From Embleya sp040629175 (GTDB taxonomy: Bacteria > Actinomycetota > Actinomycetes > Streptomycetales > Streptomycetaceae), in NCBI RefSeq assembly GCF_040629175.1, contig NZ_JBEXUX010000003.1:62001-126000 (forward strand): 64,000 nt of DNA, in the 5' to 3' direction. Below are positions 42,163 to 50,058 of the stretch, one piece after another; positions within the stretch are counted from its first letter, which is position 1, and each line of letters begins with the position of its first letter. The position numbers and the translations under genes are program-made. The notes beneath the pieces were generated by a model. It was not told where the DNA came from. It did not search any database and saw only the letters and a list, made by a program, of their open reading frames with translations.

Positions 42163-43524
42163 ATGAGTCCCCAGACATTCGCCGAGCTGACCGGCCCGGC
42201 GGCAAGGACCTTCGACGAGGTGCTGCGCCGCAACCCCGGCGAGCCCGAGTTCCACCAGGCGGTGCACGAGGTGTTGGAGAGCCTCGCCGCGGCGCTGACC
42301 AGGCGTCCCGAACTCGCCGACGCGGCGCTCCTGGAGCGGCTCGTGGAGCCCGAACGCCAGGTGTTGTTCCGGGTGCCGTGGACCGACGACTCCGGACGGG
42401 TGCGGGTCAACCGCGGCTTTCGGATCGAGTTCAACGGCGCGCTCGGGCCGTACAAGGGTGGGCTGCGCTTCCATCCCTCGGTCAACCTGAGCGTGGTCAA
42501 GTTCCTCGGCTTCGAACAGATCTTCAAGAACGCCCTCACCGGGCTGGGCATCGGCGGCGGCAAGGGCGGTTCGGACTTCGATCCGAAGGGCCGCTCGGAC
42601 GCCGAGGTGATGCGCTTTTGCCAGTCGTTCATGACCGAGCTGTACCGGCACCTGGGCGAGCACACCGACGTGCCGGCGGGCGACATCGGGGTCGGCGGGC
42701 GGGAGATCGGCTACCTGTTCGGCCAGTACCGGCGGATCACCAACCGGTACGAGTCCGGCGTGCTCACCGGCAAGGGCCTGGGCTGGGGCGGGTCGCAGGT
42801 GCGCACCGAGGCGACCGGCTACGGCTGCGTGTACTTCCTGGCCGAGATGTTGCGGGTGCGCGGCGACGACCTGGTCGATCGCCGTGCGGTGGTCTCCGGT
42901 TCGGGCAACGTGTCGATCTTCGCCATCGAGAAGGCCCGCGAACTCGGCGCCCGGGTCGTGGCGGCGTCCGACTCGGCCGGCTACATCGTCGACGACAAGG
43001 GCATCGACCTGGACCTGCTCAAGGAGATCAAGCTGGAGCGGCGCGGGCGGATCGCGGAATACGCGGACCGGGTGCCGCACGCGCGCTACGTGTCCGGCGG
43101 CTCGGTCTGGGAGGTCCCGTGTGACGTCGCGCTGCCCTGTGCGACGCAGAACGAGCTCTCCGGTGCGGCTGCCACGCACCTGGTCAAGCACGGTCTGATG
43201 GCGGTCGCCGAGGGTGCCAACATGCCGTGCACACCGGACGCGGTGCACGTCTTCCAGGCGGCGGGCGTGCCGTTCGCCCCGGGCAAGGCGGCGAACGCGG
43301 GCGGCGTGGCCACCTCGGCGCTGGAGATGGCGCAGAACGCCGCGCGCACGTCGTGGAGCTTCGCCGACACCGACGCCCGACTGGGCGCGATCATGCGCGA
43401 CATCCACGCCACGTGCCTGGAGACGGCCGCCGAGCACGGCCACGAGGGCGACTACGTGTTGGGCGCCAACGTGGCCGGCTTCCTGCGGGTCACCGAGGCG
43501 ATGACCGCCTTCGGCGTGGTGTGA
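42163..43524 (+). CDS. gdhA: NADP-specific glutamate dehydrogenase
   Basis: The 453-residue protein is a full-length hexameric-type glutamate dehydrogenase: GPYKGGLRFHPSVNLSVVKFL with the substrate Lys, GGGKGGSDFDPKG with the catalytic Lys, PAGDIGVGGREIGYLFGQYRR, and the Rossmann VSGSGNVSIFAIEKARELGA. It aminates 2-oxoglutarate with ammonium and NADPH. ATG at 42163 follows an AAGGA site. TAGCGT at 42104-42109 is a possible -10. Confidence 0.96.
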   Translation: MSPQTFAELTGPAARTFDEVLRRNPGEPEFHQAVHEVLESLAAALTRRPELADAALLERLVEPERQVLFRVPWTDDSGRVRVNRGFRIEFNGALGPYKGGLRFHPSVNLSVVKFLGFEQIFKNALTGLGIGGGKGGSDFDPKGRSDAEVMRFCQSFMTELYRHLGEHTDVPAGDIGVGGREIGYLFGQYRRITNRYESGVLTGKGLGWGGSQVRTEATGYGCVYFLAEMLRVRGDDLVDRRAVVSGSGNVSIFAIEKARELGARVVAASDSAGYIVDDKGIDLDLLKEIKLERRGRIAEYADRVPHARYVSGGSVWEVPCDVALPCATQNELSGAAATHLVKHGLMAVAEGANMPCTPDAVHVFQAAGVPFAPGKAANAGGVATSALEMAQNAARTSWSFADTDARLGAIMRDIHATCLETAAEHGHEGDYVLGANVAGFLRVTEAMTAFGVV

Positions 43525-43560
43525 CCGGGTAGTCCCCGCTTCGTTGCCCTCGCTCGACGG

Positions 43561-44055
43561 TCAGTGCCGGTCGGGCGAGGGCTCCGCGCCGACCGTGCGG
43601 CGGAACACCTGGCGCGAGCCGCCCTCCGGACCCGGCTCGGCCGGTTCGGCGGCGACGAAACCGAGCGACGCGTAGAACGCGCGGGAACCACCCTCGATCG
43701 CACCGGGGTGGTCCGCCCCGAAGGTGATCAACTCGATGCTGCCCGGCCCGCGCACATAGCGCCGCGTGGCCTGCGCCATCAGCGCCCGGCCCACACCGCG
43801 GCCCCGGGCGGCCGCGGAGACCACCAGCCAGTGCACGTGATGCACCGGCGGTTCGACGCCGAAGAGCAGGCCGCCGAGCAACCCGGGCCGCCCCGCGTCC
43901 TCCCGGACCACGAGTGCCAGGCCGGCCGCGATGTGTGCGTCCAGTGCGGCGTGGAAGCCGGGCTCGTCCACCATCGGCCCGAACCAGTGCTCCACCTCGG
44001 CGGCCAGGGTCAGGAAGCCGGGCCGGTCGGCCTCGTGTGCGAGTGCGACGATCAT
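43561..44055 (-). CDS. GNAT-family N-acetyltransferase
   Basis: The 164-residue protein has the GNAT core: VHHVHWLVVSAAARGRGVGRALMAQATRRYVRG with the RGRGVG acetyl-CoA loop, and AFYASLGFV near the end. ATG at 44055 lacks a Shine-Dalgarno; CAGACT 6 bases upstream could be a -10 box for a leaderless transcript. The acceptor is unknown. It converges on gdhA with a 36-base gap. Confidence 0.83.
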   Translation of the reverse strand: MIVALAHEADRPGFLTLAAEVEHWFGPMVDEPGFHAALDAHIAAGLALVVREDAGRPGLLGGLLFGVEPPVHHVHWLVVSAAARGRGVGRALMAQATRRYVRGPGSIELITFGADHPGAIEGGSRAFYASLGFVAAEPAEPGPEGGSRQVFRRTVGAEPSPDRH

Positions 44056-44426
44056 CGGAGCAGTCTGGCAGTGCCGATCGCGCGACCGGACGGTGCGGGC
44101 CGCACCTCGCAGCGCCGCCCGGGACCGGGCGAAAAGCGTTGGCCGGGTCGCCGCACCCGCTGTTACGTTCGACGGGTCACGTCCGCTCAGCGCGGACGTC
44201 CACCCCTTTCCGAAATCAGGTGTTGATGCCCGTGACCGCGCCGAGCGCGCCTCATCCGACCGCGGCCGGATCCGGCGTCGGGAATCCTCCCGACCGCCGC
44301 TGATCCCCCGGTGGGCCCACCGACCCGTCCGCGTTTACTGCGGCGGGCCGTGTGCACGGCCCCTCCCGAGAGCGCTCGGCGCTTCCTTGCTGCCTTTGCT
44401 TCCGCCTCCGGCAAGGAGATTTCCGA
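44056..44426. other. Long leader region of the RNHCP pair
   Basis: These 371 bases hold a possible -10 box TACGTT (44164-44169), a possible 25-codon upstream frame (44226-44303, ATG with AGGTG nearby), and two adjacent hairpins (44345-44379) before the ribosome site of the first RNHCP gene. A regulated leader is possible. Confidence 0.45.
44345..44379 (+). promoter_or_regulatory. Two adjacent leader hairpins
   Basis: GGGCCGTG/CACGGCCC (44345-44362) and CCGAG/CTCGG around AGCG (44366-44379) lie 48-82 bases before the first RNHCP start. They could form an attenuator. Confidence 0.4.
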
Positions 44427-44810
44427 GTGTCCACCGCCAACCACAACTCCGGTAGACAGCACACCGTCCCACCGCGTACCGACACCTTCGACTGTGTCCG
44501 CTGCGGCCTCACCGTGACCACGGTCGACCCCGCCGGCGGCCGGCGCAACCACTGCCCGAGCTGCCTGCACTCGCGGCACGTCCTCGACCGGGTGGAGGGC
44601 GGCCCGTCCGAATGCCTGGCGCGGATGTCGCCGATCTCGATCGCGGTGTTGCGCAGCGGCGACTGGATGGTCGTGCATCGGTGCATCCTGTGCGACGAAC
44701 TGACCTCGAACGCGATCGCGCCGGACGACAATCAGCTCATCCTGATCCGGATGGCCGTCCGGCCACTGGCCCACCCCCCGTTCCCGCTCGAAGTGTTCGG
44801 GGAGTGGTGA
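44427..44810 (+). CDS. RNHCP-domain zinc protein (first of a pair)
   Basis: The 127-residue protein carries the RNHCP motif (residues 40-44, within RNHCPSC), a preceding FDCVRCG pair (Cys23, Cys26) and a C-terminal HRCILCDELTSN pair, giving enough Cys/His ligands for two zinc sites. RNHCP proteins are small actinobacterial proteins without an assigned function. GTG at 44427 has AAGGAG 9 bases upstream. It is followed after 2 bases by a paralogue, so the two are co-translated. Confidence 0.85.
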   Translation: MSTANHNSGRQHTVPPRTDTFDCVRCGLTVTTVDPAGGRRNHCPSCLHSRHVLDRVEGGPSECLARMSPISIAVLRSGDWMVVHRCILCDELTSNAIAPDDNQLILIRMAVRPLAHPPFPLEVFGEW

Positions 44811-44812
44811 CG

Positions 44813-45220
44813 ATGGCCCGACGCAAACCGGCGGGTCGGCGCCCGCAGCGGTACAAGGACGTCACGCACCGGCGGACCGGGCGCGGCGACGCCTTCCGCT
44901 GCGTGGGTTGTCGGCTCGACGTACCGTTGCTCGCGCCCGGCACGGCGCATCGCAACCACTGTCCGCACTGCCTCACCAGCCTGCACCTCGATCGCCGCGT
45001 CCCGGGCGATCGGGCGGCCGACTGCCGGGGTCGCATGAGCGTGCTCAGCATGTCCGTTCGGGCGGACGGCGAGTGGCAGCTGATCCACCAGTGCCAGTCC
45101 TGCGGGGTGCTGGGCGCGAACCGGATCGCGGGCGACGACAACCCGCTCGCGCTGATCCGGCTGGCGATGCGGCCGCTGACCGATCCGACCCGCCCGATCC
45201 GCGCGTTGCTCACGCTGTGA
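44813..45220 (+). CDS. RNHCP-domain zinc protein (second of a pair)
   Basis: The 135-residue protein has a basic start (MARRKPAGRRPQRYKD), FRCVGCRLDVP, RNHCPHCLTSLH and HQCQSCGVLGANRIAGDDN, collinear with the first gene's zinc motifs. Both end in LIRMAVRPL/LIRLAMRPL segments, so a tandem duplication is clear. GGGGAG precedes the ATG, overlapping the first gene's end. The basic N-terminus, absent from its partner, could bind nucleic acid (inference). Confidence 0.87.
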   Translation: MARRKPAGRRPQRYKDVTHRRTGRGDAFRCVGCRLDVPLLAPGTAHRNHCPHCLTSLHLDRRVPGDRAADCRGRMSVLSMSVRADGEWQLIHQCQSCGVLGANRIAGDDNPLALIRLAMRPLTDPTRPIRALLTL

Positions 45221-45232
45221 CAGGACCGGGTG

Positions 45233-45260
45233 CCGGTCGAGTCGACGTCGACTCGACCGG
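45233..45260. terminator. 28-base perfect palindrome, bidirectional terminator
   Basis: A perfect palindrome (outer CCGGTCGAG, centre GTCGACGTCGAC) lies between the convergent second RNHCP gene and the siderophore-interacting protein gene. As a hairpin its loop would open by a few bases. Confidence 0.7.
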
Positions 45261-45274
45261 TGCCCGGGCCGCCG

Positions 45275-46045
45275 TCAGTCCATCCCGGTTCGACCCGGGG
45301 ACCAGAAGGGCTTGGTGAGCACCGAGCGGCGGTCCCAGCCGTGGTCGGCGACGAGCCGGTCGCGGACCAGCTTGACCGTCTTCGCCTCCCCCGCCACATA
45401 GGCGATGCCGGGTGTCGCCGGCAGCGCCAGCCGGCCGACCGCCTCGGCCAGCGGCGCCGAGGACGCCGCCGACGCGGTGCCTCGGGTCAGCCAGGTGAGC
45501 CGCTCGGCGTGCGGAATCGGCAGCCGGTCGGCCTCGGTCGCGGTCTCGATCACCCCGTACACGTTCACCGCCGGACCCACCGCCGCGATCATCGCGCCCA
45601 GGGCCACCGACGCGGTCTCCTCACCGACGAACACGTGGTACGGCGCGTCCGGCCGCAGCACGAAGCCGCCCTCGGGCCGGCCGAACCGCACCCGGTCGCC
45701 GGGCCGCGCCGCCCGACCCCACGCGGCTCCCGGCCCGGGGCCGCCGTCGTGGTCCAGCACGCACAGGTCCAGCGTCCCGGCCGTCGAGTCGTTGCCCCAC
45801 ACCGAGTAGGTGCGCAGCAGATTGCCCGCGCCCTGCCGCCAACCGGCCATCGTGAGCACGTCGTTCACATGCACCCGGACCTGTTGCCCGGGCCGGCAGG
45901 TCAGTCCGCGCAGCGCGTCGTCGCCGATCCGGATCCGCCGCATCCGGGCCGCGATCTCCTCGGTCTCCACGATCGTGCCGGTCAGGAACACCCGGTCCAG
46001 CAGTCGGCCCACCGGCCCGCGCCGCCGACTCGTCACCCCACTCAC
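45275..46045 (-). CDS. Siderophore-interacting protein (FAD ferric reductase)
   Basis: The 256-residue protein follows the ViuB/YqjH family: FAD-binding LRTYSVWG, a GPGAAWGRAARPGDRV flavin loop, VFVGEETASVALGAM and the C-terminal AYVAGEAKTVKLVRDRLV NAD(P)H strand. It reduces ferric siderophores in the cytoplasm to release iron. GTG at 46045 overlaps the MFS stop (GTGA), so the two are coupled. The MFS partner may export the siderophore or the oxidised ligand. No Fur or DmdR1 box was recognised nearby. Confidence 0.85.
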   Translation of the reverse strand: MSGVTSRRRGPVGRLLDRVFLTGTIVETEEIAARMRRIRIGDDALRGLTCRPGQQVRVHVNDVLTMAGWRQGAGNLLRTYSVWGNDSTAGTLDLCVLDHDGGPGPGAAWGRAARPGDRVRFGRPEGGFVLRPDAPYHVFVGEETASVALGAMIAAVGPAVNVYGVIETATEADRLPIPHAERLTWLTRGTASAASSAPLAEAVGRLALPATPGIAYVAGEAKTVKLVRDRLVADHGWDRRSVLTKPFWSPGRTGMD

Positions 46046-47544
46046 GCCGCACCGCCCGAGCCCGCCGGGGTGGCGAGGGCACCCGCTCGGTCCCGATAGC
46101 CCCTGGCGACCACCGCCGTGGCCACCAGCAGCAGGCCGCCGACGACCAGGAAGCCCACCGACATCGCGTCGGTGAACGAGTCCACGACGCGGGCGTGCTC
46201 CGCGCCCCGGGTGCCGGACAGTGCCGCGGCCGGTCGGCCGGAGAATCGCACGGCCAAAACGGTGCCGAACACCGCGACCCCCAACGCGGCGCCGATCTCG
46301 CGCGCGGCAGTGTTCAGTCCCGAGCCCAACCCGGCCTGATGAGGCGGGAGTTCGGAGACCACCCCGAAGGAGAGCGCGGGCGCGCACAGCCCCATGCCGG
46401 CGGACAGGATCAACAGGTACCCGGCGTACACCGCGTACGGGGTGTGTGCGTCCACACTCGCCATGCACAACAGCCCGATCCCGATCAGACTCAACCCGAA
46501 CACCACCAACGCACGTGTGCCGTAGCGCTGTTGGGCCTTGACCGCGACCTTGGGCGCGAGCGCCATGCCGATCGTCAGCGGAACGATGGCGAAGCCGGTG
46601 CGCAGCGCCGAGAAGCCCTTCACGTATTGCAGGTACTGGGCGTTGATGAAGAACAGCGAGAACAGCCCGAAGAAGCTCGCGCCGATCCCGAGCACACCGG
46701 CACGCAACTTGGCGGACTTGAACACGCGCGGGTCGAGCAGCGGGTGTTCCGCGCGCAACGCGTGCAGCACGAAGCCGGCCAGCAGCAGGCCGCCGAGCGC
46801 GAAGCCGCCGAGCACATGAGCGGAACCCCAGCCGAACTCCGGGCCCTCGATGATCCCGTACAACACCGCGACCAGGCCGGTGACCAGCAGTGCGGATCCG
46901 ATCGGGTCGAGCGCGGCCGGGTGGGTCGCGGTCCGCGGGGTCACCCACTGCACGAGCACGGCGAGCACCGCGGCGAGCGGGACCATGATCCAGAACAGGC
47001 CCTGCCAGGGCAGGTATTCCTGGACCAGGCCGCCGCCCACGTTGCCGAGCAGACCACCCAGGCCGACCGCCAGGGTCCAGGACGCCATCGCCTGCGGCCG
47101 GCGTTCGGCGGGGAAGACGTGCATCAGGATGGACATGGTCGCGGGCATGATCAGCGCGGCGCCCGCGCCGGAGACACCGCGACCGACGATCAGCGTGGCC
47201 GAGTTCGTGGCGAGCGCGCTGACCACGGCGCCGGCGGCGAACACACCGAGCCCGGCGAGCAGCGCGCCCTTGCGGCCGTAGCGGTCGCCCAGCGCGCCGG
47301 CGGGAATGAGCAGTCCGGCGAAGACGATCACGTACGCGTCGACGATCCACAGGATGTTGTCGGCGGACGGATGCAGCCCGGACGCGGCCAGTTGCGGGAT
47401 GGCCAGGTTGATCGCGGCGACCATGCTCTGCGCGACCAGCACGCAGGCGCACATCGCGATCAGTACGGCGCGCGACGCGCCGGCGCGGTCGGGTTCGGCG
47501 CGGTCGGCGCGAGGCGCCGACGTGGCCGGGACGGTCGTGGACAT
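46042..47544 (-). CDS. MFS transporter (DHA2, QacA-like)
   Basis: The 500-residue, about 14-helix transporter has motif A GALGDRYGRKGALL, motif C-like LGGLLGNVGGGLVQEYLPW and the DHA2 N-terminal LNLAIPQLA equivalent (INLAIPQLAAS). ATG at 47544 has a GGGGGGA site. It is first in an operon with the siderophore-interacting protein and divergent from a LysR regulator. Export of a siderophore or a drug is equally plausible. Confidence 0.9.
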   Translation of the reverse strand: MSTTVPATSAPRADRAEPDRAGASRAVLIAMCACVLVAQSMVAAINLAIPQLAASGLHPSADNILWIVDAYVIVFAGLLIPAGALGDRYGRKGALLAGLGVFAAGAVVSALATNSATLIVGRGVSGAGAALIMPATMSILMHVFPAERRPQAMASWTLAVGLGGLLGNVGGGLVQEYLPWQGLFWIMVPLAAVLAVLVQWVTPRTATHPAALDPIGSALLVTGLVAVLYGIIEGPEFGWGSAHVLGGFALGGLLLAGFVLHALRAEHPLLDPRVFKSAKLRAGVLGIGASFFGLFSLFFINAQYLQYVKGFSALRTGFAIVPLTIGMALAPKVAVKAQQRYGTRALVVFGLSLIGIGLLCMASVDAHTPYAVYAGYLLILSAGMGLCAPALSFGVVSELPPHQAGLGSGLNTAAREIGAALGVAVFGTVLAVRFSGRPAAALSGTRGAEHARVVDSFTDAMSVGFLVVGGLLLVATAVVARGYRDRAGALATPAGSGGAA

Positions 47545-47623
47545 GGGTCCCCCCAGGAGGAGCCGACTGACGAGGAAGAGAGGTGATGCGGGGACTGCGT
47601 GTCCGGACCTCTTCACCGTAGGG

Positions 47624-47643
47624 TGGAGCGTCGATTGACTCCA
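47624..47643. promoter_or_regulatory. LysR-type operator
   Basis: TGGAG (47624-47628) and CTCCA (47639-47643) are inverted arms with a 10-base spacer in the divergent region, matching the T-N11-A style of LysR boxes. Confidence 0.55.
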
Positions 47644-47671
47644 GTGCATGTTTTGCATGGGAAGGATGCGC

Positions 47672-48577
47672 GTGACGCAATCGGGGCTGGATCTCAACCT
47701 GCTCACCGCGCTGGACGCGCTCCTGGAGGAGTGCAGCGTCTCCGGCGCGGCGCAGCGCATGCACCTGTCCGAACCCGCGATGAGCCGTACCCTCGGCCGG
47801 ATCCGCAAGGCGCTGGGCGATCCGATCCTGGTCCGGGCCGGCCGCTCGATGGTGCCCACTCCCCACGCGCTGGCCATCCGGGCCGAGGTGCGCATCATCG
47901 TGGAGCGCGCCCGGACCCTGTTCACCACCGCCCGCGAGGTGGATCTGCGCACCCTGTCCCGCACCTTCACCGTGCTCTCGCACGACGCCTTCACCGCGGC
48001 GCGCGGCGCGCTGCTGTTCGCGCGAGCGGCCCGGGAGGCACCCGGGGTGCGACTGAAGTTCCTCGCGGAGAGCCACGTGGACACCCCGGCGCTGCGCGAG
48101 GGGGTCGCCGACCTGGAGGTGGGCGTGATCGACACCGTCTCGCCGGAGGTGCATACCGAGCACCTCTTCGACGACCGCATGGTCGCGTGCGTCCGGGTCG
48201 GTCACCCGCTGCTGAACGGTCGGTGCACCCCCGAGCGGTTCGCCGCCGCCGAGCACCTGATCGTCTCGCGCCGGGGCAAGCTGCACGGACCGATCGACGC
48301 CGCGCTCGCCGAACTGGGGCTGACCCGCCGGGTGGTGGGCACCGTACCGACCTTCCCGTCCTCGCTGTTCGTGCTGCGCGCCGGCGACCTGGTCGGCCTG
48401 ATCGCGGGCCAACTCGCCACGATGGTCGAGGAGGTGGGGCTGCGCACCTTCGAGGTGCCGCTGGACCTGCCGCCGCTGCCGATGGGCCTGGCCTGGCATC
48501 CGCGCAACAACGCCGATCCCGGGCACGCGTGGCTGCGCGAGTGTATGCGCGACGTGATGACGCGGCCGGCCGGGTGA
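47672..48577 (+). CDS. LysR-family transcriptional regulator
   Basis: The 301-residue protein has the N-terminal winged helix-turn-helix (about 5-65, LNLLTALDALLEECSVSGAAQRMHLSEPAMSRTLGRIRKALGD; NodD-like rather than CysB-like) and a substrate-binding domain (about 90-300). GTG at 47672 was chosen because GGGAAGG lies 6 bases upstream; the ATG two codons earlier would abut the ribosome site. It is divergent from the MFS/siderophore operon and is its likely regulator. Confidence 0.9.
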   Translation: MTQSGLDLNLLTALDALLEECSVSGAAQRMHLSEPAMSRTLGRIRKALGDPILVRAGRSMVPTPHALAIRAEVRIIVERARTLFTTAREVDLRTLSRTFTVLSHDAFTAARGALLFARAAREAPGVRLKFLAESHVDTPALREGVADLEVGVIDTVSPEVHTEHLFDDRMVACVRVGHPLLNGRCTPERFAAAEHLIVSRRGKLHGPIDAALAELGLTRRVVGTVPTFPSSLFVLRAGDLVGLIAGQLATMVEEVGLRTFEVPLDLPPLPMGLAWHPRNNADPGHAWLRECMRDVMTRPAG

Positions 48578-48639
48578 ACGTGCGGCCCCGTGCGGGTCGG
48601 CCGGCAAGCTTCACCGGCGCCGGCCGCGGCCGGTACGGG

Positions 48640-49092
48640 TCAGCCTTCGAGCTTCATCAGTTCCACCCGGGTCCCGTCCGGGTCGGCCAGGAAGACCAGC
48701 TCGGTCGAGCCGGTTTCGCCGGGCAGACTGGCCCGCGTGTCGGGCAGCAGCGTGCCGCCGTGCTCGACCAGGCGAGCCGCGGCGGCGTCCACGTCCTCGA
48801 CGATGAAGGACAGGTGGGTCAGCCCGAGCTGATTGCGTCGCCGCGACGGCGCGCCCAGCGGGTCCGGCGAGGCGTAGTGCAGCAATTCCACGACCATGCC
48901 CGCCTTGGCGATCATCTGCGACACCAGGCGCACATCCCCCTCGACCTCCAGGGTGTGGGCGACCTCGTTGCCCACGTCGTAGCGCGTCACCGGGGCGAAG
49001 CCCAGGCCGTCGCAGTAGAACCGCAGGGACCGGTCCAGATCGGTGACGCACAGACCCAGGTGGGACGCGTTGTAGCTGATGGCCTCGGACAT
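48640..49092 (-). CDS. VOC family protein (glyoxalase/dioxygenase-like)
   Basis: The 150-residue protein has two VOC repeats: SHLGLCVTDLDRSLRFYCDGLGF with the conserved His, and LTHLSFIVEDVDAAAARLVEHG, ending in the Glu of TRVELMKLEG. A metal-dependent glyoxalase I or dioxygenase is likely. ATG at 49092 has GGGAG 7 bases upstream. A perfect CTGACGGCGCGTCAG lies 20-34 bases upstream of the start. Confidence 0.88.
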   Translation of the reverse strand: MSEAISYNASHLGLCVTDLDRSLRFYCDGLGFAPVTRYDVGNEVAHTLEVEGDVRLVSQMIAKAGMVVELLHYASPDPLGAPSRRRNQLGLTHLSFIVEDVDAAAARLVEHGGTLLPDTRASLPGETGSTELVFLADPDGTRVELMKLEG

Positions 49093-49111
49093 GGTGCGAC
49101 TCCCGGCTCTA

Positions 49112-49126
49112 CTGACGGCGCGTCAG
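49112..49126. promoter_or_regulatory. CTGACGnnnCGTCAG palindrome (copy 7, perfect)
   Basis: CTGACGGCGCGTCAG, a perfect palindrome, 20-34 bases upstream of the VOC start. Confidence 0.65.
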
Positions 49127-49255
49127 ATCGGTTGGTGTCCGCACGCTAGCAACGGCGGGCCCAATGATCCACCGCCGTTTTCCACCGACCCACGCGGCGC
49201 CGAGCCGCGCCGCCGACCCGCCCGGACCCGACCCCGACCCCGACCCGCGCCCGAC

Positions 49256-50053
49256 TCAGTCGGCGACCAGGTCGCCCTCCAGCACCGTGACCGCCCGTCC
49301 GGACAACCGCACCCGGTCGCCGACCAACTCCACGCCGACCGTGCCGCCGCGCGCCGACAGTTGCGCGCCGGTCAGCCGCCTGCGGTCCAGCCGCGGCGCC
49401 CAGTACGGTCCGAGCACACAGTGCGCCGACCCGGTGACCGGGTCCTCGGCGATGCCCACCGAGGGCGCGAACACCCGCGAGACGAAGTCGGCCCGGCCCT
49501 CCCCCGCGGCGGTGACGATCAGTGCCCGGTACGGCAGCGTGGCGACCAGCTCCAGGTCGGGGTCCACCGCCCGCACCACCGCCTCGGACGCCACCTCCAC
49601 CAGCAGATCGTCACCGCCGGCGGCCACCCGGACCGGCTCGACCCCCAGCGCCAGGCCCAGTTCGGCCGGCACCGGCACCTCGCGCGGCGGCAGCGCGGGG
49701 AAGTCCAGGAGCACGCCGTCGCTGTCCAGGGTCGCGGTGAGCACCCCGCTGCGGGTCGCGAAGCGGATCCGTGAAGTACTCGCCGGGCCCTGGCCGAACA
49801 ACACGTGCGCGGTCGCCAGCGTCGCGTGCCCACACAGGTCCACCTCGGTCAGCGGGGTGAACCAGCGCAGCGCGAAGTCCGCGTCCACACCCGCCGCCGG
49901 CACCGCGAACGCGGTCTCGGAATGCCGCAGCTCGGCCGCGACCGACTGCATCCAGGCGACGTCGTCGGCATGCGCGGAATCGGGCAGACACACGCCCGCC
50001 GGATTGCCGCGGAACGGTCGATCGGTGAACGCGTCCACGATGAAGATCCGCAT
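49256..50053 (-). CDS. PhzF-family isomerase
   Basis: The 265-residue protein has the PhzF fold in two halves: VDAFTDRPFRGNPAGVCLP, catalytic Glu in LRHSETAFAV, FTPLTEVDLCGHATLATAHVL, and GIAEDPVTGSAHCVLGPYW. PhzF itself acts in phenazine synthesis; homologues are general isomerases of unknown substrate. ATG at 50053 lies 5 bases after the stop of the large membrane protein gene. TAGCGT at 50061-50066 could be its own -10 (7-base spacing). It may be the last gene of that operon or independent; nothing links it to the conflict system functionally. Confidence 0.88.
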   Translation of the reverse strand: MRIFIVDAFTDRPFRGNPAGVCLPDSAHADDVAWMQSVAAELRHSETAFAVPAAGVDADFALRWFTPLTEVDLCGHATLATAHVLFGQGPASTSRIRFATRSGVLTATLDSDGVLLDFPALPPREVPVPAELGLALGVEPVRVAAGGDDLLVEVASEAVVRAVDPDLELVATLPYRALIVTAAGEGRADFVSRVFAPSVGIAEDPVTGSAHCVLGPYWAPRLDRRRLTGAQLSARGGTVGVELVGDRVRLSGRAVTVLEGDLVAD

Positions 50054-50058
50054 GACGC

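Noticed and set aside
47577..47600. CTGACG half-site near the LysR divergent region
   Set aside because: The partner half is absent, so it was not counted in the palindrome set.
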